64,000 nucleotides of DNA from Ascarosepion bandense. Lineage: Eukaryota; Mollusca; Cephalopoda; Sepiida; Sepiidae. The stretch is taken from positions 2,329,001 through 2,393,000 of the forward strand of contig JBBBDQ010001294.1 of NCBI GenBank assembly GCA_037127315.1, in the 5' to 3' direction. The notes under the pieces were generated by a model, which made no database searches, was not told where the DNA came from, and worked only from the letters and a program-made list of their open reading frames with translations. Both the position numbers and the translations under genes were made by a program. Below, in pieces: positions 42,506 to 53,260 of the stretch. Each line of letters starts with the position of its first letter. Position 1 is the first letter of the stretch.

Positions 42506-42633
42506 TTACTGAAGGAGGGAAAAACAGGTCTTGTCTGAAAAACATATGAGGATAATTGGTTTACTGTTCTGCACAGTGCTCGATCGGCCCACCATCTTCG
42601 CGTTCTGGAGGCTATTTGCCTAAAACTCCAGCA
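42204..42633. repeat. Inverted duplication in PLE endonuclease
   Basis: 42,204-42,262 is the complement of 42,575-42,633 with one mismatch (both contain TTTTAGGCAAATAGCC). Pairing resumes after an 18-base insertion (to 42,277 and 42,546). Spacer about 270 bp. Confidence 0.85.
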
Positions 42634-42769
42634 GTTTAAACCAATGTTTCAACGTGATACGGCCGTAAGCCTTAGTATACAGAAGGAAAATTCAAAGACA
42701 ATCCACGTCAAACAGTAAAACAAAGCAAGCTGAAGAGTTTTACTTTTAATTCCAATTTTAATTTTGTCC

Positions 42770-43275
42770 TGGGTATAACGACAAACTACATCTGGCAGCA
42801 AGGCCTGTGATAGGGAATTTTTGAGAAGCGTGGAACCGTTCCTTAATTACTGTTGTTCTCAGGTACGCCCTGACCCGGGGTTCTACCACCTGTTAGGGTC
42901 CCAGCTATGCGCAAATAGTTAACCCCTAAAGTGTGATCAAAACATGATGAATGTATAAAGATTCATGTTGTAAAAATACCAGCAATGTAAATAAATTACC
43001 AGCAATACATTTTTATAAATAATTTGCCATTTTGTAAAAAACAAAAATAAATTTTTAAAATTTTCCAGCAATACATTTTTGTAAAAAAATAAATAATAAA
43101 TAAATAAAACTACCCACAATACATTTTTGTAAAAAAAAACAAAAATAAATAAATTACCAGAAATACATTTTTGTAAAAGCAATTAAAAATGCTCCCCACA
43201 AAATTAAATTTCGGCATTGGATGACCCATAAGTTGATATGCCGTTAAACTAATAAGCAAACACCAATTTGATAAC
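42770..43275 (+). repeat. Interspersed repeat R2, copy 2, with expanded minisatellite
   Basis: Same landmarks as 18,060-18,525. TACCAGCAATACATTTTTG plus an A-rich spacer is repeated about five times at 42,975-43,180. Confidence 0.8.
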
Positions 43276-43529
43276 AGTTAAGTGTTGAACGACAAATTTC
43301 ATTCTTATTGCATTTTTACTGAAGATTAACATTTAGTGATATCATAATAGAACTGAGTTACAGAAAAAACATAAATATTTGTACGTGCTTTTGTCATTTC
43401 TTTCATCTAACCTTAGTTCTGTATTGTTCCTTCTTTTTAATCAATTCCCTTTTGTTAATTAGTTTCAATCATATCCATGTAATAATTACACAGAAAACTT
43501 CTGATCGAAGGCTTTCGGTTTTCTCTTAG

Positions 43530-43703
43530 TTATCCATATCCAAAACCATACTGTTTGAGGACCAAAATTCAGTGTCTGCAGACGATCCAGTCAGTTTAAA
43601 GCTGTTTAAGCAAACATCCAATGGCGACAACTTCATGGTCGCAAGAAGCTGCGAGCGTTTAGAGATTATGAAATTGTTATCATCATCTGTGACAAGGTTT
43701 TGA
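43530..43703 (+). CDS. Candidate host exon (tentative)
   Basis: A good acceptor-like CGGTTTTCTCTTAG ends at 43,529. The frame that follows is open for 57 codons: ILFEDQNSVSADDPVSLKLF, TSNGDNFMVARSCERLEIMK, then stop TGA at 43,701; a weak donor (AAG/GTTTTG) is at 43,696. The minus strand is also open here (71 codons, 43,741-43,526), so the strand is not certain. Balanced amino acid composition and absence of repeat similarity are the reasons to list it. No family recognised. Confidence 0.25.
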   Translation, partial: LSISKTILFEDQNSVSADDPVSLKLFKQTSNGDNFMVARSCERLEIMKLLSSSVTRF

Positions 43704-43799
43704 AATCGGTTTATAGACTTTCTGTTTTCATTTGCCAGCATCAGAATGTGCGGGCTGCGTAACTGTTATCAGCGGTGAAATTAAAAACAAAGGGTAGAA

Positions 43800-44035
43800 T
43801 TAAAATTCTGCATTATGTCACACTAATGCATTTGAGAAAGGCAAGAATCCACCTCTTTTCACCAACTATGGATTAAATAGCAGGGTTGACTAGGCTCTTT
43901 AGCCTTTAGCGGAATCCAGTCTACTCTGGAATTTAAAACAACCCACTATATTTCCGATAAAACATGGCAATTCACAGATATTAAAGAAAAGGTAGACGTG
44001 GAGAGACATGATCATCTATGTCCGGATTGAACTTG
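43800..44035 (+). mobile_element. SINE-1, old diverged copy
   Basis: TTTGAGAAAGGCAAGAATCC, CTATGGATTAAATAGCAGG and TCCAGTCTACTC keep SINE-1 order with many substitutions. Confidence 0.6.
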
Positions 44036-44209
44036 TCATTTAAAGCTGAATAGATTAAATGTCGCCTTCTTGTCTGTAAATCAAATAACGGTAGTCATCC
44101 CCAAAAAATATGTTTCTAACAAATTCGTTTCGTGTTTGTACCCAACTATTCTGTTTCAAAAGCTGAATTTCATAAATTTAATTAATAGCGTGCCATCTGT
44201 TCATTGTCA

Positions 44210-44380
44210 ATGGATTCTAGCAAGACTTTCATCTTCGCGGCGGCAGAAGCAATACCTGGTTGTAATCTTTGTTGTTTCGAAGGTAACAATAGTATGCACC
44301 AATTTTTTTCAGTCTGCGATTTCTCTAGAGTTCGCAAGAATGAACTGGAATGTGTAAATGCAAACGAATACACGAGGTAA
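44210..44380 (+). CDS. Candidate host exon with strong splice donor (tentative)
   Basis: From ATG at 44,210 the frame is open for 56 codons: MDSSKTFIFAAAEAIPGCNL, CCFEGNNSMHQFFSVCDF, NELECVNANEYT, with a near-perfect donor ACGAG/GTAAGT at 44,376 before the stop. Five of 56 residues are cysteine. It lies in the only repeat-poor island of the window. If ATTCTAG at 44,220 acts as acceptor, its phase would fit the donor of the candidate at 43,530, but both sites are weak. No family recognised; may be chance. Confidence 0.3.
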   Translation: MDSSKTFIFAAAEAIPGCNLCCFEGNNSMHQFFSVCDFSRVRKNELECVNANEYTR

Positions 44381-44539
44381 GTTTTTCTGTAACGTTTGTG
44401 CGAATTGAAACTAAAATCTACATTGCTTCCGGATAAGATTAGCGAATTTAATTCTAAGATACCCCTCTAGTCAGAATTTATAAAATTTGTCACTTCTATG
44501 ATCTGATTACGAAATGAATTTAAGGTTTTCTTGGCAAGG

Positions 44540-44790
44540 TGTTGGAGAGGGTGCAAAGGAAAAGGAAACATACTTAGCATCATGAAGAGACAGCTAAGGT
44601 TTCTGGGATACGTAATGAGAAAGGTGAGTTAAGTTTAATACTCACAGGACGGATAAAGGGAATTAGAGACAGGGGAAAGCAGCGCGAGGCATGCCTGATG
44701 GGCTTGAGCAGGTGTATAGGGGAGCGGTCAAGTGGAAGTCCATGAATGACTATGTCCTGAAGGGACACGGTGCATAAAGAAGAAGGAGAA
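44540..44790 (+). mobile_element. LINE-B 3' end, copy 1 of a tandem
   Basis: Encodes remnants of MKRQLRFLGYVMRK and WKSMNDYVLKGHGA then stop, with the tail (AGAAGG)(AGAAG). Followed by a ~150-bp unit repeated immediately downstream. Confidence 0.75.
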
Positions 44791-45025
44791 GAATAAAGTA
44801 AACATTTTTGTGTATAAACAACAATATACCAAGAGAGATACCAAGAGGAAAAGTGTTGAGAGTGACAAGGGATAGGGGCAAGTGGAAGTGCATGATTGCC
44901 TACGTCCTGAAGGGACAGGGCACATAAAGAAGAAGAAGAAGAAGAATATTAAAGAATAAAGTAAACATTTTTGTGTATAAATAACAAAATACCAAGAAAG
45001 ATGCCAAGAGGACACTGCGCATAAA
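44790..45025 (+). repeat. Tandem LINE-B tails
   Basis: AATAAAGTAAACATTTTTGT occurs at 44,795 and 44,956 and is followed both times by ATACCAAGA. Between them a second terminus (GATTGCCTACGTCCTGAAGG, then (AAG)n at 44,929) lies, so two LINE-B 3' ends are arranged head to tail with a ~160-bp period. Confidence 0.8.
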
Positions 45026-45084
45026 CAAGAATGAATTTCTTTAGACTGATTCGATCCAGCGAAATGTTCCTAAGAGAACTAAAA

Positions 45085-45220
45085 GACCTGTCATCATTTA
45101 TTATCTGTATTCGGATGACACTGTGTTGATGACAGACTCAGTAGCAAAAATCAAAGAACTATTAGATAGTATTCACGGAAAGCGAAACGAAATATCTGTT
45201 AACAGTAGGAATTTATATAT
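45085..45220 (+). pseudogene. LINE-B-like reverse transcriptase active-site fragment
   Basis: Reads YLYSDDTVLMTDSVAKIKEL then LDSIHGKRNEISVNSR. YSDD stands for the YADD motif; the following helix matches the LINE-B RT (compare RYADDGVLIADT at 56,055). Confidence 0.7.
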
Positions 45221-45620
45221 GTGTGTATGGCTAGCTACTCTTATTCGAGAATGCCTATCTACAAGGGCGGCTAGCTAATTGCAGACGCTTGCTAAGGCAC
45301 ACTCGCGTTTGTTCAACATCCACAGATCCCACCTGTGGTTTATACGCAGTTATGTTGAGTGGACCTTAGTTACAGTTTTGGGGTAAGAGCACGTAATCCA
45401 GCGTGAACAACAATCTGAATAAGTCCAGGATGCCCAAACCATTGCTCACGATGACTTGTGACTCCGAGCTAGCGGAACTACCTAATTTTATTCACAAGGC
45501 TTGGGTCAAACCATGGTATAGTTTTCAGGCACTGGAATCGCCCCTTCCAGACCGATAACACCAACAAGTCTTACTTCTTAATCTTTTCATTGAAGTAGCG
45601 TGGAATTCTCAAAAATCTTC
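45220..45620. other. No feature recognised
   Basis: Moderately GC-richer stretch without a family I can name. Confidence 0.4.
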
Positions 45621-46200
45621 CTTTTGTCATTATTTTCTCTTCGATCTACATTCATTTTAATTGTTACTACTGTTGAAATTCCTCAAGTGATGTAGTTTCT
45701 GTTATTTGGTATAGTACTTCGTCTTTATATACCAAAGCGTTAGTCCACAATGTTCTACGAAAGATGGTTTTCGCTAAGACATACAAGCTTCATATGATAG
45801 AAAGCATATTTTACCATTGATCTGAGAAACTGGTTTTATACAGATGACACTTTAGATATTTCTAAATGTTTTGACATCCATATGAAATTTCCGATCTAAC
45901 GAAGCTATTTAAGAACACAGCACAAGTTTTGTCAGTTAATGTTTTGGTTTTGTAGCAACTTGCGGTGTTGGAGAAAACTACTTCTGGCACAGTCTATTTT
46001 ATGTTCTATTTCATTATCTTCTAAACGAAATATAACTGATCCAGATACTGAGGTATTCAAAGTGATTAGTATTTACTAACTCCCCATTCTGAATTTTTAT
46101 GGGTGCAATGCATTGCTTTCATTCCAATTCCTGATCGTATTTTCTGTTTTGGAAATTCTGATCTATTTGAACAACTGGCAGAAGATGTCGATGTATTCCT
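45620..46200 (-). mobile_element. LINE-B-related 3' region, decayed
   Basis: 45,655-45,715 (TTTTAATTGTTACTACTGTT, CAAGTGATGTAGTTTCTG) matches 59,600-59,650, which leads into LINE-B-like codons. The rest is too diverged to place. Confidence 0.4.
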
Positions 46201-46202
46201 AT

Positions 46203-46690
46203 ACCAATTCTTCTTCTATGTGCCGTGTCCCTTTAGGACGTAGGCGATCATGGTCTTCCACATCTTCTTATCCCTTGTAGCTCTTACACCCCTTCTCTTG
46301 TTATCCCACTCAACCCACGTTCTGCCATACGTCTGCTTGAGTCCATCAAGTATGTCACCCGCTGCTTTCCCTTGTCTCTCCGTCCCGTGAGCATCAAACT
46401 CTCCAAGTAATTCTTGCTCACTACATGCCCCAGATACTTCAGCTAATGTTAATTATCAGTTTTCTTTTAGTGTCCATCTTCTCCAAAACCTCATCTTTGC
46501 TCATATCTTCGATCCATGGTATTCTCAGCATATTTTTGTAGAACCATATTTCGGTCGCTTCAAGTTTTTCCTTCATCTTTGATGAGATTGCCCAACATTC
46601 ACTGCCATATTGAAGGACAGACATCACTTAACAATCCAGTAATCTCTTCTTTGTTTCCAGCGGAAATTTTCTGTCTGTCAATACTCTATT
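46203..46690 (-). pseudogene. LINE-B C-terminal region, third copy
   Basis: Minus strand: SVLQYGSECWAISSKMKEKL, IWFYKNMLRIPWIEDMSKDE, and towards the end the KAYVLKGHGT-like terminus at 46,215. (TTC)n tail at 46,207. A 62-codon frame (46,627-46,439) survives. Confidence 0.8.
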
Positions 46691-46929
46691 ATGAATACTT
46701 AAATCATTAGCATACCCCCATGAGGCCCCAAGAGAGAAAAGCAGAGCCTCAAGAATGAAGGCAGGGATACTGTTTTTTGTTAAAAGATTCGTATGGGGTT
46801 TGATAAAAAATGCTTAAATGATAAGTGTTTGGGTATACGCAGGACATAGTCTAGGAAAATATCAACTAGATTGAGACTAAAGAGATCAAAATGAAGTAAA
46901 TAAAATTTGATTCTGTAGATTCGTCATAG

Positions 46930-47157
46930 ACGACGGAATGTATGACACAGAAATCAGAAGGAACGTAGGATGAGTGTAGAGGACTTTTATAAACTAAGCA
47001 AAGTATTACGGTATAATCAATTAAGAAAAAGTGTTGAAATAATGTCTAATTTTCATAATAGTGAATATTAGATAATCTCTTCACAGATTAAAAAGAGACT
47101 TGAAGCGATTTTAATATGATTCTACCGATTAATGCTGAGAATACAGTGGGACAGGAA
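46930..47157 (+). mobile_element. LINE-B fragment (+), half of a head-to-head pair
   Basis: Plus strand reads RMSVEDFYKLSKVLR, then KKRLEAI and FYRLMLRIQW, the LINE-B segment before the C-terminus. Confidence 0.55.
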
Positions 47158-47420
47158 AAATAAGTATTGATTCTGTCGCCTCGAGTCTTGTCTTCATCTT
47201 TGAGGAGATTGTCCAGTATTCACTGCCATACAAGAGAACAGATATCATTACTTGCTTAGTTTTTCGAATGCATCTTTGGGCATCCTTCGGATCTCTGTGT
47301 TGCACTTTCTGTCGTCTCATAGGACACTTCCCAGATATTTAAATTCCGTACCTGCTTGACTTTAGTGTCCCGACCTGTAATTTGGTTTTTGGGCTCATCT
47401 TTTTTCTGATGACCATGCAT
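47158..47420 (-). mobile_element. LINE-B fragment (-), other half of the pair
   Basis: Minus strand reads KYLGSVL-like text, RHPKDAQRCIRK, VMISVLLYGSEYWTISSKMK then RLEATES. It meets the plus-strand fragment at about 47,157 within the same codons (RLEA). Confidence 0.65.
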
Positions 47421-47559
47421 TCTGGCTTACGTTTCGAATAAAAAATTCCACAGTGATAGTACTAAAAATGCAATTCTGGGGTTTAATCGCTAGATTATAC
47501 AATATTTTCTTCTTTAATCTTGTATAAAAAACATAGGCATTTACTACAATGACAAGCCT

Positions 47560-47795
47560 TGAAAATAATTTACTCGTGCTAGTAGATTGGCAACTAGGTC
47601 CCGCACATTTACAGTCAAAATAGTCAAATGTAACTGACACTTCTACTCCATCAGTTTCTTTTTTCGCACTTCTAGTCTGTAGATGTTTCTTCCGTATATT
47701 TTCTTCTCTGATAGCTACAATATCCAAAAGTTCAACTGCAACGTCAGTTGCCATCTTCTATCTTCTTAAATCCCATCTTTTTCTTATTTTTTTTC
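47560..47795 (+). pseudogene. LINE-A C-terminal fragment
   Basis: TTACTCGTGCTAGTAGATTG, TTACAGTCAAAATAGTC and the SFF..TS.LW-like segment follow LINE-A, with stops. Ends near CATCTTCTATCTTC. Confidence 0.75.
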
Positions 47796-47889
47796 GACAT
47801 CACCGATAACTTGTTCCCTTGTTGTTCTTCATTTTTTGGTGTATAGAAATAGGTATATGACTTGTCATTGTATAAACATATAATGTTTC

Positions 47890-48135
47890 TATTGGCAAAA
47901 TCTTCCATTAACCCTTATGGTCAGTATTTTTGAAGTCCCATATAAGTTCACGATTTTTAAAATTTCCCATTAATAAATAGTTTTGTGAGCTGCTTCGGTA
48001 GTTTATCTAACGCAGTTCCATCTATAAGATCATTAGAAGGAATGTAAACCGAGCATATGGTGATAGTTTTATGTAGTAAGGCTCTTATGGCCACTGTCTT
48101 TAGTGCTATATTCATGTCGATTTTGCTCTGAAAAA
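47890..48135 (-). pseudogene. LINE endonuclease (APE-type) fragment
   Basis: Minus strand reads NIALKTVAIRALLHKTITIC, SVYIPSNDLIDGTALDKLPK and QLTKLFINGKF. This resembles the middle of the exonuclease-endonuclease-phosphatase domain of Jockey/I-group LINEs, where ..LGDFN follows. Probably LINE-C or a relative. Confidence 0.65.
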
Positions 48136-48195
48136 TATCACCAATGGCGGTATTGCTTTGCTTGTGGTGAAATGATTATAAAAATTTAAGAAAGA
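48136..48195 (+). mobile_element. LINE-A-type 3' tail
   Basis: TTTGCTTGTGGTGAAATGAT then TATAAAAA matches the LINE-A terminus. Confidence 0.55.
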
Positions 48196-48274
48196 ATTTT
48201 CATTGAAAATAAAAAAGCATTGAGGATTTTTGATAAAATATAGCTTTATTTAACATTAAAAATTAAATCACCTC

Positions 48275-48965
48275 TATCCACCATCTGCATGGATCACGCT
48301 AGTCTCCCTGAAAGCAACACACTACGACTCTTTGGCCTCGTTCTCTCAGCAAACCTCAAGTGGAACGGCTACATTGAATCAATAGCTGCATCTACTGCTA
48401 GGATGGTCGGGTCACTGTGTCGGGCCAGAAGTTCTTTTCTCATTTGAATCCATCTTGCACATATACAAATCTACCATCTGCCCGTGCATTGAATACTGTT
48501 GTCATATCTGGTCGGACGCCTGTGACTGATTCCGACCTTGCAGCTCAACCCCAGTCACTTTCTCACCGACGAGATATGGCTTCCTTCTGTTTCTTCAAAA
48601 AATATTTTCACGGTTTCTGCTTTGACGAGCTTAGCTCTCTGGTAACCCCTCTACACGAATGTACTCAAACTACTAGACTGGCAATTAGGTCCCACCCTTT
48701 TACATTCAAAACAGTCTTATGAAGCTGCCACTTCTACTCTTCAGCTTCTTTTCTTGCACTTCTCACCCGTGGAACTTCCTTCCGTATTCTTGCTTCCTTG
48801 ATAACTACAATCTCCAGGTGTTTAAATGAAACGTCAAATGCTATCTCCTTGACTCCCATCCTTCTCTTATCTTTTCCTCGACACCCTCTGTATGTTGTTC
48901 TTCTTTCTTTTCGCCCTACTCTCATGTAACTCTCTTCACAACACCCGTATTCTCATCCTTCTCTT
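48275..48965 (+). pseudogene. LINE-A 3' part
   Basis: Plus strand keeps ESNTLRLFGLVLSANLKWNG, then the CRARSSFL..HIYKSTIC-like segment and SLVTPLHECTQTTRLAIRSH. The C-terminal LWN-like part is frameshifted (48,740-48,800). Typical LINE-A 3' region with multiple breaks. Confidence 0.8.
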
Positions 48966-49319
48966 ATCCATTCTCAGGCATCCATATTATTATTGGCATC
49001 TGCTAAAAAGTTAAAATTGTCTATTCGCAAAGCATTTTTACCTAACTAGCCGTCCCAATTGTGTGGGCTGTGCATTGAATATTATTTTACTACTCCTCCC
49101 CACCTCTCAAAAATCGCCACTTTTCTTCATGTCCAGTGGGTAGATTTTATTCAGAGTTGAATTTCTTTAATGTAAGTCATTTGTTGCATTTCTCTATGAA
49201 TATTTTTTTTTGGTTTTGCTTTTTGCTTTTTTTTTTTTTTGCTCAACTGAACGTTCTGCTATTTACAAAAACTAACTTGTCAAAAAATATTGGTTGCAGC
49301 TAGTTTTTTTTTAAATTGA

Positions 49320-52300
49320 AGTAGATAGACCCTTCTACCACCCGGTTCACACTCCACCCACGTCCATTGAACAGGTGTATAGGCTCATCCCTTGTTCCCT
49401 GTTCAAGAAGTGGTCTCCGGCTCTCTTTTTCTTCTCAGATCTCAGTAATGGTGCTTCTGCGATTTTCCTGCGTTGTTCATGGTCGGTGGCAACGTCTCTT
49501 CATTGTGAGGGTACCGAGTTGGCAGTTTTCTGGTTGCTGCTTCCGACTGGTAGTTAGGAGCCCTAACTCTTGCATAGCATCAAGAGCAGCCGCTCTGATC
49601 AACAGTTGCATAATATCGGGGTTCTTGCAGTGCCATGTCGCGCATGGATAGATGTCCCCGCAGGCGCTTTCGGTGGGCAACCCCGAGGCCACACTTTGCT
49701 GCAGCCCGCGCCAGTTTTCTTCCAGTGCATGTCGCAGCTAATGACCGTTTGCTTCCTCTACTCGAGGTTTCTCTTCAACAACAACATTAAACATGAACAT
49801 CCATATTTCGGCTAAAATAAGCTAAACCAGGCAAATTAAAATCACCTAAACCTCTTAACATTTCCTTTACTAACATTCGCGGTATCCGGACCAATTTCAG
49901 TAGCGTTGAATCTGTTTTCCATCAAAACTCCCTTGGCATCCTAGCTCTCTGTGAGACTAATCTCAACCCCTCAATTCCCTCTTCTGACCTTTCTATCCCT
50001 GGTTACACTCCCTCTTCAGAAAGGACTCCAATGTCCATATGCATGGGCTTGGGGTTTACGTCAGCTAGGATGATTTCTCTTGAATCCTCGCATCATTCTT
50101 ATATGTGTTTCCGTCTCTCCCTTCTAAGCTCAGTAAGTTATCTCGTCTTTCTCTACCGCTCCCCATCATCTTCCGACTGCTCCGTTCTTGACAGCATGTC
50201 CAACAATATCGACAAGGCTATTTCCTCCCGCTCGTCTGCCGATATATTTGTGTTTGGCGACTTTAACGCCCATCATTCTGAGTGGCTAGATAACTCCGTC
50301 ACAGATCTTGCTGGTGTACACACTATGAATTCTTTTCACTCAGTCCCTTACGCAGGTGGTGGAGTTCCCCACGCATTTTTGTAATAACCCTAACGGACAC
50401 GACTCACTACTAGATCTGTGCTTTACCTCCACCCCTGACTCTTGCAATGCCAAGCAACTCTACCCTCTCGGAAACTCTGACCATGCGTTAGTTTCCGTCA
50501 ACATCTCCTTCCACCTCCACCCCACCCAAGAACCTCAGACTAGCAGAATATCTTACTGCTACCAAAGAGTCGATTGGGTCTCATTCCGCGATTTCCTGAG
50601 AGACGTCCCTTGGAATAAAGTATTTAGCGTTCCTGTTGAAGACTGTGCAGCTGAGGTCTCCTCTTAGGTTAAGGCTGGCATCGATACTTTCATCCCTGCC
50701 AGAAAGTTGAGAGTTAAATCCTACTCATTCCCCTGGTTCTCCACTGCCTGCTCAGCTGCCATCGCCCACCGAAATAACTTTCTTCGGCTTTACCGGAGTC
50801 ACGCGTCAGACCATAACAGGCGCCTTTTTGCTTCGGCTCGCAATGAATGCAAGAAGGTTCTTAAAGGATCTAAGCTGATGTTTGCAGCCAGAATGAAGCA
50901 ACGCATAGCATCTCGTAAGTTCGGCTCCAGAGATAACTGGAGGTTCTGTAAAAGCGTGCTGAACAGCAGTAAGCCCTCAATCTTCCCTCTAATCAACGAA
51001 TTTGAGGTCCTCACCTCTTCAACAGACAAGGCTGAGTGCTTCACTCGCGGATTCTCTACTAACTTGACACTGGACTCGTCTGGAGTATCTGTACTAGACT
51101 TCCCTCTCCGAACCCAGGCCCAACTGACTGACATACTAATTACTCCCTCGGTGGTCTCCTAATTAATTTATAAAGCGAGCGGTGGAGACGAAATATCCAT
51201 CATTGTCCTTAAGAAATCTGCCCCTGAACTCTCCTCTGTTCTCTCTAAACTCTAGAACTACTGACTTTCTACTTCTTGATTTTCTGCCTGCTGGAAATCC
51301 TCCTCCGTGGTTCCTATATATAAAAACCTTAGTGAACCATCTGACTCCTCTAATTATCGTCCTATCATCCTCCTACCGATCTTTGGCAAACTGTTAGAAG
51401 CCATCATCAACGCCAAGGTGGTACAACACCTCACAGCCCACAAACACTTCTCGGATAAACAGTATGGCATCCGCTTCACCAGGTCTACTGCTGATATGCT
51501 CACGACCATCACTGAGTATATAACCAGGCCCTCGATAAAAACGGCGAAGCCTGAACTGTTGCTCTTGACATCTCCAAAGCGTTTGACAGAGTCTGGCATG
51601 CTGGCCTTCTTCTTCAATTGTTTGACCTAATCCAGTCTTTCCTTTCAAACCGTACAATGAGGGTAGTATTGAACGGACAAGACTCCCAATACTATCACAT
51701 GAATACGGGTGTATTCAAGCCTCTATTCTAGGTCCCACGCTTTTCCTTATCTATATTAACGATCTCCCTGATGTAATAAGATTCCAAGTGGGCATATATG
51801 CTGACGACACTACGTTTTACTCTCGTCTCGATCAAAAATCTACCGAGCCTGACAAAGCAAACCTCGCTGCCGAGCTTGAAAAGGACCTCCAATCCGTGGT
51901 GGACTGGGATAAGAAATGGCTCGTTAAATTTAATGCTTCCAAAACGAAGCTGATATCTAATAACCATCACAGACAATCGACTCTCCCGCCCATTAACATG
52001 GATCAGGCTTCTCTCCCTGAAAGTAAAATGCTGCGTCTCCTCGGATTAACTCTCACATCAGACCTCAAGTGGAATAACTATATAGAATCCATTCTCTGTG
52101 TAGGGCCAGGAGGTTTTTCCCGTCTTAAACAATCCTGCACATATACAAATCGACCACCCGCCCGTGCATTGAATATTGCAGCCATATCTGGTCGGGTGCT
52201 CCTGCTAACCACTTAGGTGTCCTCGGCCAAATCCAACGGAGAATCTGTAGTGTGATCGATCCCGACTTGGCAGATAGGATGCATTCGCTTTCACACCGAC

Positions 52301-52860
52301 ACAGTGTGGCTTCCCTGTGTCTTTTCTACAAATACTTTCACGGCTTCTGCTTCGATGAACTTATCTCACTGGTACCTCCTATATATGAATTTCCTCGAGC
52401 GACAAGATTAGCAACTAGGTCCCACTCTTTTACAGTGAAACCAACTACTCCAGCAGCTTCTTTTCTCGCACTTCCCGTCTGTGGAATTCCCTTCCGCATA
52501 CTTTATTTCCCGACAGCTATAATTTCCAAGAATTTAAATGTAAAGTCAATAGTCATCTCCTGTCTCACTAACTTACATCCTCTCTCTCATGCTTTTTCTT
52601 CGTCCACCCCACTCTCATCAGTATTCTGTTCCTTCTCCTATTCTCTTCCTGACACCCCTGCAATCTCTCATTCCTTCTCATAACATTCCTCCTATGTAAC
52701 CCCCTGCACAACAGTGTCAGTAAAATGCCTTGCTTGGGGCGACTCGATTATAAAAAACAAAAACAAAACCTGTTCCTCTTTATCTTCGCTCTCCTCTTAT
52801 GTAGTCCTCTGTGCACCTGAAGCAGTATTGCCTTGCTTGGAGTGAATCGATTATAAAAAA
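49320..52860 (+). mobile_element. LINE-A, nearly full-length non-LTR retrotransposon (Jockey/CR1-like group)
   Basis: Starts at GTAGATAGACCCTTCTACC, a 5' terminus shared with the short derivatives at 36,171 and 62,262. The first ~530 bp are GC-rich and may be a 5' untranslated region or a decayed ORF1. From about 49,855 an endonuclease-reverse transcriptase polyprotein follows to about 52,570. The 3' untranslated region ends in CTTGCTTGGGGCGACTCG with TATAAAAAAC; a second, similar 3' tail is appended at 52,770-52,860. Insertion flanks were not resolved. Confidence 0.85.
49855..52570 (+). pseudogene. LINE-A ORF2: APE endonuclease and reverse transcriptase, broken
   Basis: Endonuclease: LCETNLNPSIPSSDLSIPGY, VFGDFNAHHSEWLDNS (50,250) and GNSDHALVSVNISF (50,475), i.e. 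the catalytic GDFN and SDH motifs. Linker: FRLYRSHASDHNRR..A.N.CK. RT: SNYRPIILLPIFGKLLE (51,335), SILGPTLFLIYINDLPD, YADDTTFYS (catalytic YADD, 51,797). C-terminus: HIWSGAP, FPRATRLATRSHSF and FFSRTSRLWNSLP. At least six frame changes or stops (near 50,385, 50,667, 51,162, 51,250, 51,630, 51,760 and 52,215) disable it. It encodes the enzyme for target-primed reverse transcription in intact relatives. Confidence 0.9.
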
Positions 52861-53260
52861 AACCTGTTTTATTTACAATGTTGGCTTTATTTCTCTACTC
52901 TGATATAACTTTTTCGAGACACTTTCTAAATTGTCTATATTTAATGTTGTCATCATGTTTTTTATCAAATCTCTCCTTTCGAGCACATCAGTGAGAAAGA
53001 AAATATTGACATACAGTCGAAATCAAAAGCGAAATCCGTTTTTGTTTTTGCTTCGTCGGCTGTATATAGACATTTTCGTTAGCATTACTATTTTATATTT
53101 TCATGCAGTCGCTTTCAAGAATCCAATTTTTAGAACTTTTTTAAGCTACTAAAAATCTGACCTCTCCACATTTAAAAATAAATCACTCCTCTCCGATATT
53201 AATGGCTTTGAATTTTTAGATAAGCTTTTGCCACATCAGAAAAAAGATGATAGCGTAAAA
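52860..53260. other. No feature recognised
   Basis: AT-rich; the 73-codon plus frame at 52,931 lacks family resemblance. Confidence 0.4.

Noticed and set aside
43526..43741. 71-codon minus-strand frame as a gene
   Set aside because: It overlaps the plus-strand candidate exon; neither shows a known domain. I kept only the plus-strand reading because of the acceptor-like border, with low confidence.
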